Of a DNA stretch of 11,181 nt, positions 1 to 6,280 are shown in pieces. Positions within the stretch are counted from its first letter, which is position 1, and the number at the start of each line of letters is the position of its first letter. Under the pieces are notes generated by a model. That model saw only the letters and a list, made by a program, of their open reading frames with translations, was not told the DNA's origin and did not search any database. Both the position numbers and the translations under genes were made by a program. This DNA is from JABDGZ01 sp964487685. GTDB taxonomy: Bacteria > Omnitrophota > Gorgyraeia > Zapsychrales > Fredricksoniimonadaceae. The DNA lies in the NCBI GenBank assembly GCA_964487685.1, contig CAZASA010000078.1:1-11181 (forward strand), written 5' to 3'.

Positions 1-1095
1 ACCATCTTTACGGAACTCAAAATTGTTGAAGGTATGCAGTTTGACCAGGGATACCTCTCTCCGTATTTCTCCACTGATATGGAAAAGATGGTCTGCGAAC
101 TTGAAGATCCTTATATCCTCCTTTACGAAAAGAAAATTTCCAGCATCAAGGACATTCTTCCTGTGTTGGAAAAAGTGGCCAAAGCAGGACGTCCTTTATT
201 GATCCTCTGCGAAGAGGTCGAAGGTGAAGCTTTAGCGACCCTGGTTGTTAACAAGATGCGCGGCACCTTGCATTGCGCCGCAGTCAAGGCCCCAGGCTAT
301 GGTGATCGCCGTAAGGAAATGTTGAAAGACATCGCTGTCCTAACAGGCGGTAAAGCCATTACCGAGGACTTAGGGCTTAAACTCGAGAATGTCGATGTGG
401 GAGATTTAGGCCGTGCCAAAAAGGTCAAGATCGACAAGGACAATACCACCATCGTACAGGGTGGCGGTAAACAGGCTGATATCAAGGCACGGTTGGCCCA
501 GATCAAGAACCAAATCGACACAACAGATTCTTCCTACGATAAAGAAAAATTACAGGAACGCCTGGCCAAGATCGCCGGCGGGGTGGCCATCATCAATGTT
601 GGCGCTGCCACCGAATCTGAAATGAAAGAAAAGAAGGCCCGTGTTGAAGATGCGTTGCATGCGACACGCGCGGCTGTTGAAGAAGGTATTGTTCCCGGCG
701 GTGGTGTGGCTTTAATGCGCTGCATCAAGGACTTGGAAGGCATTGACCTTAAGGGTGATGAGAAGACCGGTGCTGAGATTGTGCTTCGTTCTTTAGAATC
801 TCCGATCCGTCAATTAGCTTTCAATGCCGGCCTTGAAGGCTCTGTCATCGTTGAGCATTTGAAGAACGAAAAAGACTCTGCTTTTGGTTATGATTTTAAT
901 TCTGACCAATATGTGGATATGATCAAAGCAGGTATCATTGATCCGGCCAAGGTGACCCGCACTGCTTTACAAAATGCGGCCTCCATCGCGGCCCTGCTGT
1001 TGACCACGGAATGCCTGGTCACCGATGTTCCTGAAAAGGAAAAACCAGCCATGCCTCCGATGCCCGGTGGCGGTGGTATGGGCGGAATGTATTAA
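1..1095 (+). CDS. groEL: Chaperonin GroEL (60 kDa), 5'-truncated by the window edge
   Basis: This is the cytoplasmic ATP-driven folding chaperonin, which works as a double seven-subunit ring with GroES. The reading frame is open from base 1, so roughly the first 180 residues lie outside the window. The visible part begins in the apical domain with VEGMQFDQGYLSPYF, continues through EEVEGEALATLVVNKMRG and KAPGYGDRRKEML, and reaches the equatorial domain. There, VEDALHATRAAVEEG contains the aspartate (codon at 649-651) that corresponds to the ATP-hydrolysis Asp398 of E. coli GroEL, followed by the VPGGGVAL nucleotide-binding turn. The protein ends in the flexible Gly/Met tail GGGGMGGMY, so the 3' end is intact. 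The ATG at 34 is internal to the conserved domain and is not the start. A strong terminator follows directly, so this is the last gene of its transcript. Whether groES lies upstream cannot be seen. Confidence 0.97.
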   Translation, partial: TIFTELKIVEGMQFDQGYLSPYFSTDMEKMVCELEDPYILLYEKKISSIKDILPVLEKVAKAGRPLLILCEEVEGEALATLVVNKMRGTLHCAAVKAPGYGDRRKEMLKDIAVLTGGKAITEDLGLKLENVDVGDLGRAKKVKIDKDNTTIVQGGGKQADIKARLAQIKNQIDTTDSSYDKEKLQERLAKIAGGVAIINVGAATESEMKEKKARVEDALHATRAAVEEGIVPGGGVALMRCIKDLEGIDLKGDEKTGAEIVLRSLESPIRQLAFNAGLEGSVIVEHLKNEKDSAFGYDFNSDQYVDMIKAGIIDPAKVTRTALQNAASIAALLLTTECLVTDVPEKEKPAMPPMPGGGGMGGMY

Positions 1096-1106
1096 TAAAC
1101 CTCCAC

Positions 1107-1160
1107 AACACCCGGTGTTAGGAATGATTAACCTTCCTAACACCGGGTGTTTGTTTTTTT
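1107..1160 (+). terminator. Rho-independent terminator of groEL
   Basis: A perfect 18-bp inverted repeat (arms 1107-1124 and 1134-1151) encloses a 9-base loop and is followed by a T-rich run ending in seven T (1154-1160). It starts 12 bases after the groEL stop. Each arm is itself nearly palindromic (AACACC next to GGTGTT), which is unusual, but the long stem plus T tract is the classic intrinsic terminator. Confidence 0.95.
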
Positions 1161-1163
1161 AAG

Positions 1164-1192
1164 TTGACATTTGATTTACAATAGAGTATAAT
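1164..1192 (+). promoter_or_regulatory. Consensus sigma70 promoter for guaB3-guaA
   Basis: TTGACA at 1164-1169 and TATAAT at 1187-1192 are separated by exactly 17 bases, a perfect match to the housekeeping sigma70 consensus. It begins four bases after the T tract of the groEL terminator, which could also act as an A/T-rich upstream element (inference). Transcription should start near 1199, giving a leader of about 60 bases. I saw no purine-riboswitch core or clear operator in that leader. Confidence 0.9.
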
Positions 1193-1261
1193 TCCGCTTC
1201 AAATTCGTTTTTATAGCCTGATTTTCGGTTTGTATCTCATTGAAAACAAGGGGGTTAGGTA

Positions 1262-2431
1262 ATGGCTGATTGGATAGGCATCGGGCGCCGGGCGCGTAGA
1301 TGCTATGGTTTTGACGAGGTAGCACTGGTTCCAGGGACGGTAACGGTCAACCCTACTGAAGTAGACACTACTTTTATTTTAGGAAAATATAAATTCCCCG
1401 TTCCTATCATGGCGGCGTCCATGGATGGGGTGGTGGACGTCAATTTTGCCATTGCGATGGGTAAGCTTGGCGGTATTGCGGTCTTGAACCTTGATGGTAT
1501 CCAGACCCGTTATGATGATCCTGAAGGGATTTTAAAACAAATAGCATCTGCCACACCGGAAGAAGCCACCAAATTAGTCCAAAGTTTATACGAAAACACT
1601 AAATTCCCGGTCAAAGAAAAGTTGATCGCCAAACGCATTGAGGAAATTAAAAAAGCCAAGGTGCCGGCCATCGTCAGTTGTATCCCTCAAAATGCGGTTG
1701 CTTTTTCCAAGATCGCTGCTGAAGCGGGCGTTGATATTTTTATCGTGCAGTCCACCGTTGCCACGACACGCCATATTGCCACGGAATATAAAGTATTAGA
1801 TCTACAGAAATTTTGTGAGAGTACAAAGGTGCCGGTCATTGTCGGTAATGTGGTCACGTATGACATGGCATTAGAGATCGTGGAAGCGGGCGCATCAGGC
1901 GTCTTGGTCGGGATCGGCCCGGGTGCTGCTTGCACCTCACGCGGAGTGTTGGGTATTGGCGTCCCGCAGATCACCGCGACTGTTGACTGCTGTGCAGCCC
2001 GTGATTATTATTTCAAACGACGCGGCAAATATATTCCTATGATTACCGACGGCGGGATGCGTATTGGTGGCGAGATCTGCAAAGCTTTCGCGGCCGGTTC
2101 AGATGCCGTCATGGTGGGTTCTGCCTTTGCCAAGGCTGAAGAAGCTCCGGGGCGTGGGTATCATTGGGGCATGGCTACATCGCATGCCAATCTGCCCCGC
2201 GGTACACGGATCAAGGTGGGGACGAGCGGAACACTTAAAGAAATTCTCATGGGCCCGGCCCGTGTTGATGACGGTTCACAGAATTTAGTCGGTGCTTTAA
2301 AGACTTCGATGGGGTCCTTAGGCGCCCGTAACCTTAAAGAAATGCATGATGTCGAGATCATCCTGGCTCCTTCGATCCAAACAGAAGGCAAAGTTTTCCA
2401 AATCGGACAAAGAGTGGGAATGGGTAAGTAA
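1262..2431 (+). CDS. guaB3: GuaB3-type IMP dehydrogenase/GMP reductase family protein
   Basis: This is a 389-residue TIM-barrel purine-nucleotide oxidoreductase of the IMPDH/GMPR superfamily. The catalytic loop GIGPGAACTSRGVLGIGVPQ (residues 217-236) has nucleophile Cys224. The phosphate-binding signature TDGGMRIGGEICKA starts at 262, followed by DAVMVGSAFA. The two CBS domains of ordinary GuaB (about 490 residues) are absent, and a helical stretch (about 85-130) lies where they would be inserted. The N-terminus (IGIGRRARRCYGFDEVALVPG) and the C-terminal part (LPRGTRIKVG, GALKTSMGSLG, IAPS-like ILAPS) resemble cyanobacterial GuaB3. The canonical IMPDH Arg-Tyr flap dyad is not evident. From memory, a cyanobacterial GuaB3 has been reported to act as a GMP reductase, while older annotation calls the family IMP dehydrogenase; linkage to guaA argues for a role in guanine-nucleotide supply. 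The start has an AAGGGGG SD at 1248-1254. The family is clear, but the direction of the reaction is not settled by sequence. Confidence 0.93.
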   Translation: MADWIGIGRRARRCYGFDEVALVPGTVTVNPTEVDTTFILGKYKFPVPIMAASMDGVVDVNFAIAMGKLGGIAVLNLDGIQTRYDDPEGILKQIASATPEEATKLVQSLYENTKFPVKEKLIAKRIEEIKKAKVPAIVSCIPQNAVAFSKIAAEAGVDIFIVQSTVATTRHIATEYKVLDLQKFCESTKVPVIVGNVVTYDMALEIVEAGASGVLVGIGPGAACTSRGVLGIGVPQITATVDCCAARDYYFKRRGKYIPMITDGGMRIGGEICKAFAAGSDAVMVGSAFAKAEEAPGRGYHWGMATSHANLPRGTRIKVGTSGTLKEILMGPARVDDGSQNLVGALKTSMGSLGARNLKEMHDVEIILAPSIQTEGKVFQIGQRVGMGK

Positions 2432-2444
2432 GGGGTTCCATAAT

Positions 2445-2451
2445 AAAGGAG
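2445..2451 (+). promoter_or_regulatory. Shine-Dalgarno site deciding the guaA start
   Basis: AAAGGAG lies nine bases before the ATG at 2461. The alternative in-frame ATG at 2635, which would give a normal-length GMP synthase, is preceded by CCAAGATCGTACCG and has no SD. This favours translation of the full lysine-rich N-terminal extension. Confidence 0.85.
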
Positions 2452-2460
2452 TAATATCGA

Positions 2461-4194
2461 ATGGCTACGAAAAAACCGGTCAAAAAAGCAGCAAAGAAAC
2501 CCGTAAAAAAGGCTGCTCCAAAGGCCGTAAAAAGGATCCATGTCAGCCGTTTTGCCAGAAAACCCGGCAAGCGCAAACCTGTGCACGGTTTGATGAAACC
2601 CATCAAGTTAAGATCTTCTTCCAAGATCGTACCGATGGAGATCAAAAAACAAAGAAGCCGCGATATCATCCTGATCGTGGATTTGGGCTCGCAATACACC
2701 CAGCTCATTGCCCGCCGTGTGCGTGAAAGCAAAGTTTTCAGCCAGATCGTTCCTTATAATATAACTCCTGAAAAGATCAAAGAGATCTATCCTAAAGGCA
2801 TCATCCTTTCCGGCGGTCCGCAAAGTGTCACGGACAAGAATGCTCCTTTACCAAACCCGGAAATTTTTAAATTAAATATCCCCATCTTAGGCGTTTGCTA
2901 CGGTATGCAGGCCATTACCCATATGTTAGGCGGCAAGGTGGCGAAGGCCAAGGACCGTGAATACGGCAAAGCCGAACTTTTTATCGACAACAATAAAGAC
3001 CTTTTTACAAATCTCTCGACGAATTTGACCTGCTGGATGAGCCATGGCGATGAGATCATCACACCACCGCCGGGCTTTGTCCGCATTGCCCATACTTTAA
3101 ATGCAGCTAATGCCGCGATCGCTAATCGTAATCGCAAGATCTACGGGGTGCAGTTCCATCCGGAAGTCGCCCACACCCAGCGCGGCCTTCAGATGATCCA
3201 GAATTTTGCTTATACCATTTGCGGATGCTTGCCGCGATGGACCATGGACCGTTTTGCCACGGCCGCGATCAAACAGATCCAGGAAACTGTCGGCAATAAA
3301 AGAGTAGTTTTAGGTTTAAGCGGGGGAGTTGATTCTGCCGTCGTGGCTGTATTGCTTCAAAAAGCGATCGGCAGCCGTTTGTATTGTATTTTTGTCGACA
3401 ATGGCTTATTGCGTAAAAATGAATCCGCCTCAGTTGCCCGTACCTTCAAGGGGCATTTTAAAATGAATTTGACCGTCATTGAAGCCGCGAAAAGATTTAT
3501 TGACCGGCTCAAAGGCGTTGAAGACCCTGAAGAAAAACGCAAGATCATTGGTGATGAATTCATCCGCGTCTTCCAGGATGCTTCCAAAAAGATCAAGGGT
3601 GCTGAATTCCTGGCCCAGGGAACTTTATATCCTGACGTGATCGAATCTGTACCCGCCCATGGCGGCCCGACGGCTGTCATCAAAAGCCATCATAATGTCG
3701 GTGGATTGCCCAAGGACATGAAATTTAAATTAGTTGAGCCTTTACGTGAACTTTTTAAAGATGAAGTGCGTTTGATCGGCAAGAATTTACAGATGCCGGA
3801 ATCCATCCTCAAACGTCAGCCTTTCCCAGGCCCTGGTTTGGCGATCCGTGTTATCGGCGAAGTCACTCCTGAGCGTCTGGAAATCTTGCGTGAGGCCGAT
3901 GACCGCGTCTTGGATGAAATTAAAAAGGCCGGTCTTTATCAGGACCTCTGGCAATCATTTGCTGTATTGCTTCCCATTAAGACCGTTGGTGTCATGGGTG
4001 ACCAGCGCACCTATGAAAATGTCGTTGCCGTGCGTTGCGTGACCAGCGCTGATGGCATGACCGCGGATTGGGCGCAGCTACCTTATGATATATTAGGCCG
4101 TATTTCCAACCGCATCATCAATGAAGTCAAGGGCGTTAACCGTGTCGTTTACGACATCAGCTCCAAACCCCCCGCGACCATTGAGTGGGAATAG
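2461..4194 (+). CDS. guaA: GMP synthase (glutamine-hydrolysing) with lysine-rich N-terminal extension
   Basis: The enzyme converts XMP, ATP and glutamine to GMP in the last step of de novo guanine-nucleotide synthesis in the cytoplasm. The class I glutamine amidotransferase domain (about 68-255) has LSGGPQS, the nucleophile Cys146 in GVCYGMQ, and His233/Glu235 in VQFHPEV. The ATP-pyrophosphatase domain has the P-loop LSGGVDS (286-292), VDNGLLR and QGTLYPDVIES. The dimerisation domain contains RQPFPGPGLAIRV (452-464) and ends normally at PATIEWE. All catalytic residues that I can check are present. Oddly, residues 1-58 precede the usual start: they are very basic, contain the octapeptide KKPVKKAA twice in tandem (4-11, 12-19), and continue as an Arg/Lys-rich stretch. 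Without them the protein would be 519 residues, the usual length. The gene lies 29 bases after guaB3, with its own strong SD, and is probably co-transcribed with it. Confidence 0.97.
   Translation: MATKKPVKKAAKKPVKKAAPKAVKRIHVSRFARKPGKRKPVHGLMKPIKLRSSSKIVPMEIKKQRSRDIILIVDLGSQYTQLIARRVRESKVFSQIVPYNITPEKIKEIYPKGIILSGGPQSVTDKNAPLPNPEIFKLNIPILGVCYGMQAITHMLGGKVAKAKDREYGKAELFIDNNKDLFTNLSTNLTCWMSHGDEIITPPPGFVRIAHTLNAANAAIANRNRKIYGVQFHPEVAHTQRGLQMIQNFAYTICGCLPRWTMDRFATAAIKQIQETVGNKRVVLGLSGGVDSAVVAVLLQKAIGSRLYCIFVDNGLLRKNESASVARTFKGHFKMNLTVIEAAKRFIDRLKGVEDPEEKRKIIGDEFIRVFQDASKKIKGAEFLAQGTLYPDVIESVPAHGGPTAVIKSHHNVGGLPKDMKFKLVEPLRELFKDEVRLIGKNLQMPESILKRQPFPGPGLAIRVIGEVTPERLEILREADDRVLDEIKKAGLYQDLWQSFAVLLPIKTVGVMGDQRTYENVVAVRCVTSADGMTADWAQLPYDILGRISNRIINEVKGVNRVVYDISSKPPATIEWE
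2470..2517 (+). repeat. Tandem repeat encoding two copies of KKPVKKAA in the GuaA tail
   Basis: Two adjacent 24-base units (2470-2493 and 2494-2517) encode the identical octapeptide. Six of the eight codon pairs differ at the third base and none changes an amino acid. The protein repeat is therefore either old and kept by selection, or built to a composition constraint, and not a recent DNA slippage event. Confidence 0.9.
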
Positions 4195-4205
4195 TCGACC
4201 TGTTT

Positions 4206-4235
4206 TTTACAAATAAATGTGTAAGTTTTTAGCAT
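4206..4235 (+). promoter_or_regulatory. Possible promoter for the secreted propeller gene
   Basis: TTTACA (4206-4211, one mismatch to the -35 consensus) is followed after 18 bases by TAGCAT (4230-4235, two mismatches to the -10 consensus), in the 107-base gap after guaA. The match is moderate. It is supported mainly by the need for expression of a gene that looks unrelated to guaA. No convincing terminator separates guaA from it, so read-through is also possible. Confidence 0.3.
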
Positions 4236-4301
4236 AGCGTTTTCTTCCCCAGAAGTAATGCTCGCGTTTTAAAAATCCAATTAATCACAAGGAGTCAGTG
4301 T

Positions 4302-6200
4302 ATGCGCGGAAATAATCTTTTCCCAAAAGGCTTATTTTTATTGTTAGGTTTAGCTGTAATGCCGTCATTAGTTTTGGCCCAAACAGCGGACCAGTTGGCA
4401 GCTGCAAACATCGCCTTTTACAACTTAGCTACAGTCGGTTCTTCGGCCAATCAATTAAGAAAGATCGCTGAAGCTGATCTAGCCATGATCCCGGCCTCTG
4501 ACTCGCAGTTTACTGCATTGACAGACCGATTAACCCTGATTAGCTATAATATAGCTATGCAGGCCATTACTAACCTAAAAAACAATAAATTAATTGTCCA
4601 AAACGATGGGATCAGTTTTACATCACAATATAATATGCTCTTACAGCAGGCAGAGCATTTTGTCAGCGTCATCGAAGATAAGAACAATCCGATAACAGTG
4701 ACCAATAAATCCATAGGGGATACGGTCAATCATCCAAATGGTTTCTATCAAACCGCTGCACAGAATTTATTAAATGTCGAGCAAGCCATATTGGCGAAAT
4801 ATTATTCTACGACAATTATTAATTCATCACGTTTTACCCAGCCGGGATTTGCTGCTTCGAGCGGAGTTATAGCCAATGATACAATTTTGGTTGGAGACCC
4901 GCTTGCTAATAGCGGTATGGGAGCCATTTACCAGTATCAATGGCTAAATAATCAATGGGTATTGGATTCAACGGGGAATATAGTTCCTGCAGATATCCAG
5001 CCATTAAATCATTTTGCCAGTCAAATGGTTGAAGATAACGGTCTTTTGGTTGCGGCAACTAATCCTGTAACATCAAGCGGGGCATCTCACCCACAAAGCA
5101 TTTATATATATACCCGTGCCACCGCTAATAAAACTGTTTGGAACCAAGAGTTTAAATATACTTTTGGTTCTCATGCCTCTTCCCAGGGGATCAGTATCGC
5201 AGCTTCCGCAAGTAACAATACGGTAGTTGTTGGTGAACCTGCCAATGGCAGCGTGCATGTATTTCGTAAAATATCAGGAAAATGGAGCCAAATTTTTGTT
5301 ATCAGAAATAGTGCTGCAATCGGGATAGTTTTTGGTAAGTCAGTGGCCACTGATGGAACTTATATATTTATAGGGGCCCCTAATCTAAATAGTGCTGCAA
5401 ACGTAAGCGGATATGTCTACTTTTACAAAGAAAATCCTGCCAATAACTGGAAATTTAAAGATGTCATCAATAAGAGCACGGATGTGACCTATGGGTCCTT
5501 AGTCGCATTAGTTGATATTCCCGGCAATCCTGCCCAACCTTTTTTAATGATCGGCAGCAAGAGCAATATTTACGTTGATCTTGTTCATACGTCACCTTTA
5601 TCATTCAGCGAACAGCAGTTGAATAAGATCTTGCCTTCCGGTGTTTCACAAACTGGAACGATAGGTAATGTAGTTGCCAAAAACCACCGGATAATTGCCC
5701 AATATTTGCCATCCAATAATCCAAACACTTCTTTGGCATTGGTTTATAAACTTAACCCTCAAACGGGGAGCTGGTTATTTTTTGATACCTTCCAAACGCC
5801 GGGGACCACATCCACGTTTTCTGGCGGATTGACCTCACATGATAATAATTCAACAACGTTTGGTCTTTCGGCTGCTATTAGCGGAAAATCAATCGTTATT
5901 GGCCAGCCGCCGGATTCTTTGCATGTAAATAAGAATAATGTAAATGTGGGGGATGGACTTGTCCAGATCATGGCGCCTATACAAATTAAAAATACAGCAA
6001 CAAATACGACAAGCACACCAAGCTCAACAGATTCAACCCCGGTGGCGACACCATCACCGGCAGTTGGCGGATATATTAGCTATTCTTGCGATGATCCGGC
6101 ACCCGGAAACCAGCGCTGTTACTGTCTAGGGACCGAAGTGTACACAGATAACGGATATCAAACACTTTGTCAGCCGGTCAATAGTGGAAATACTGATTAA
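4302..6200 (+). CDS. Secreted FG-GAP-like beta-propeller protein, function unknown
   Basis: The 632-residue product starts with a clear Sec signal peptide: basic MRGNNLFPKG, a Leu-rich core, and a likely cut after VLA at residue 26. No lipobox cysteine follows. Residues 27-170 look mainly helical and match nothing that I recognise. From about 187 to 560 there are recurring strands of the form FGxSVAxxGxxIxIGAP, then GxVYxY, as in FG-GAP/integrin-alpha-type propellers. Seven such segments can be placed, starting near 187, 237, 295, 344, 397, 452 and 518. No DxDxDG calcium motif is seen. A Thr/Ser/Pro-rich linker (about 563-588) leads to a tail with four cysteines (596, 606, 608, 623), which probably form disulfides outside the cytoplasm. 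The SD is AAGGAG at 4289-4294. The sequence is visibly richer in A/T codons than its housekeeping neighbours. It sits alone between two hairpin-bounded units, and nothing nearby suggests a partner. A role at the cell surface or in export is inference. Confidence 0.85.
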   Translation: MRGNNLFPKGLFLLLGLAVMPSLVLAQTADQLAAANIAFYNLATVGSSANQLRKIAEADLAMIPASDSQFTALTDRLTLISYNIAMQAITNLKNNKLIVQNDGISFTSQYNMLLQQAEHFVSVIEDKNNPITVTNKSIGDTVNHPNGFYQTAAQNLLNVEQAILAKYYSTTIINSSRFTQPGFAASSGVIANDTILVGDPLANSGMGAIYQYQWLNNQWVLDSTGNIVPADIQPLNHFASQMVEDNGLLVAATNPVTSSGASHPQSIYIYTRATANKTVWNQEFKYTFGSHASSQGISIAASASNNTVVVGEPANGSVHVFRKISGKWSQIFVIRNSAAIGIVFGKSVATDGTYIFIGAPNLNSAANVSGYVYFYKENPANNWKFKDVINKSTDVTYGSLVALVDIPGNPAQPFLMIGSKSNIYVDLVHTSPLSFSEQQLNKILPSGVSQTGTIGNVVAKNHRIIAQYLPSNNPNTSLALVYKLNPQTGSWLFFDTFQTPGTTSTFSGGLTSHDNNSTTFGLSAAISGKSIVIGQPPDSLHVNKNNVNVGDGLVQIMAPIQIKNTATNTTSTPSSTDSTPVATPSPAVGGYISYSCDDPAPGNQRCYCLGTEVYTDNGYQTLCQPVNSGNTD

Positions 6201-6227
6201 CGATTAATTTTGTATTGATTCCCCAAG

Positions 6228-6273
6228 GCCTTAGGTGTTAAAGTAATATTATATTTAACACCTAAGGCTTTTG
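6228..6273 (+). terminator. Hairpin between the propeller gene and dnaE; likely terminator, overlapping the dnaE leader
   Basis: A perfect 15-bp inverted repeat (arms 6228-6242 and 6254-6268, 11-base A/T-rich loop) is followed by only four T. It begins 27 bases after the propeller-gene stop and ends 11 bases before the dnaE ATG. The short T run makes it a weaker intrinsic terminator than the one after groEL. A regulatory role in dnaE translation is possible. Confidence 0.75.
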
Positions 6274-6280
6274 CATCTTA
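6264..6280 (+). promoter_or_regulatory. dnaE translation start region with SD-like bases inside a hairpin arm
   Basis: The only SD-like sequence before dnaE is AAGG at 6264-6267, which is part of the right arm of the preceding hairpin. It lies 12 bases before the ATG at 6280, a long spacing. A TTG in the same frame at 6271 is too close to AAGG to be a good start. The ATG begins MSTPEFVHLHVHT, the usual DnaE N-terminus, and is preferred. Confidence 0.5.

Noticed and set aside
1..1095. CIRCE heat-shock operator near groEL
   Set aside because: The groEL promoter region is outside the window, and no TTAGCACTC/GAGTGCTAA inverted repeat was found in the visible part.
1199..1261. Purine riboswitch or leader attenuator before guaB3
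   Set aside because: The leader is about 60 bases, shows no paired three-way junction or conserved purine-aptamer core, and has no terminator hairpin before the start codon.
2161..2586. 141-codon open frame on the minus strand across the guaB3 end and guaA start
   Set aside because: It lies antisense to two well-supported genes, spans a real intergenic SD, and its translation shows no recognisable domain; it is a shadow frame.
2635..4194. Internal ATG as the real guaA start, giving a normal-length enzyme
   Set aside because: No SD precedes it, whereas the ATG at 2461 has a strong one; the silent codon differences in the tail repeat also suggest that the tail is translated. Kept only as an alternative.
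4231..4274. Possible terminator after guaA (AGCAT...ATGCT with an inner TTCT/AGAA pairing, then four T)
   Set aside because: The stem is only five plus four pairs interrupted by unpaired bases, and the T run is short; too weak to call.
6215..6244. Possible dnaE promoter TTGATT, 18-base gap, TAAAGT
   Set aside because: Both boxes are poor and the -10 falls in the hairpin arm; such matches are expected by chance in A/T-rich spacer DNA.
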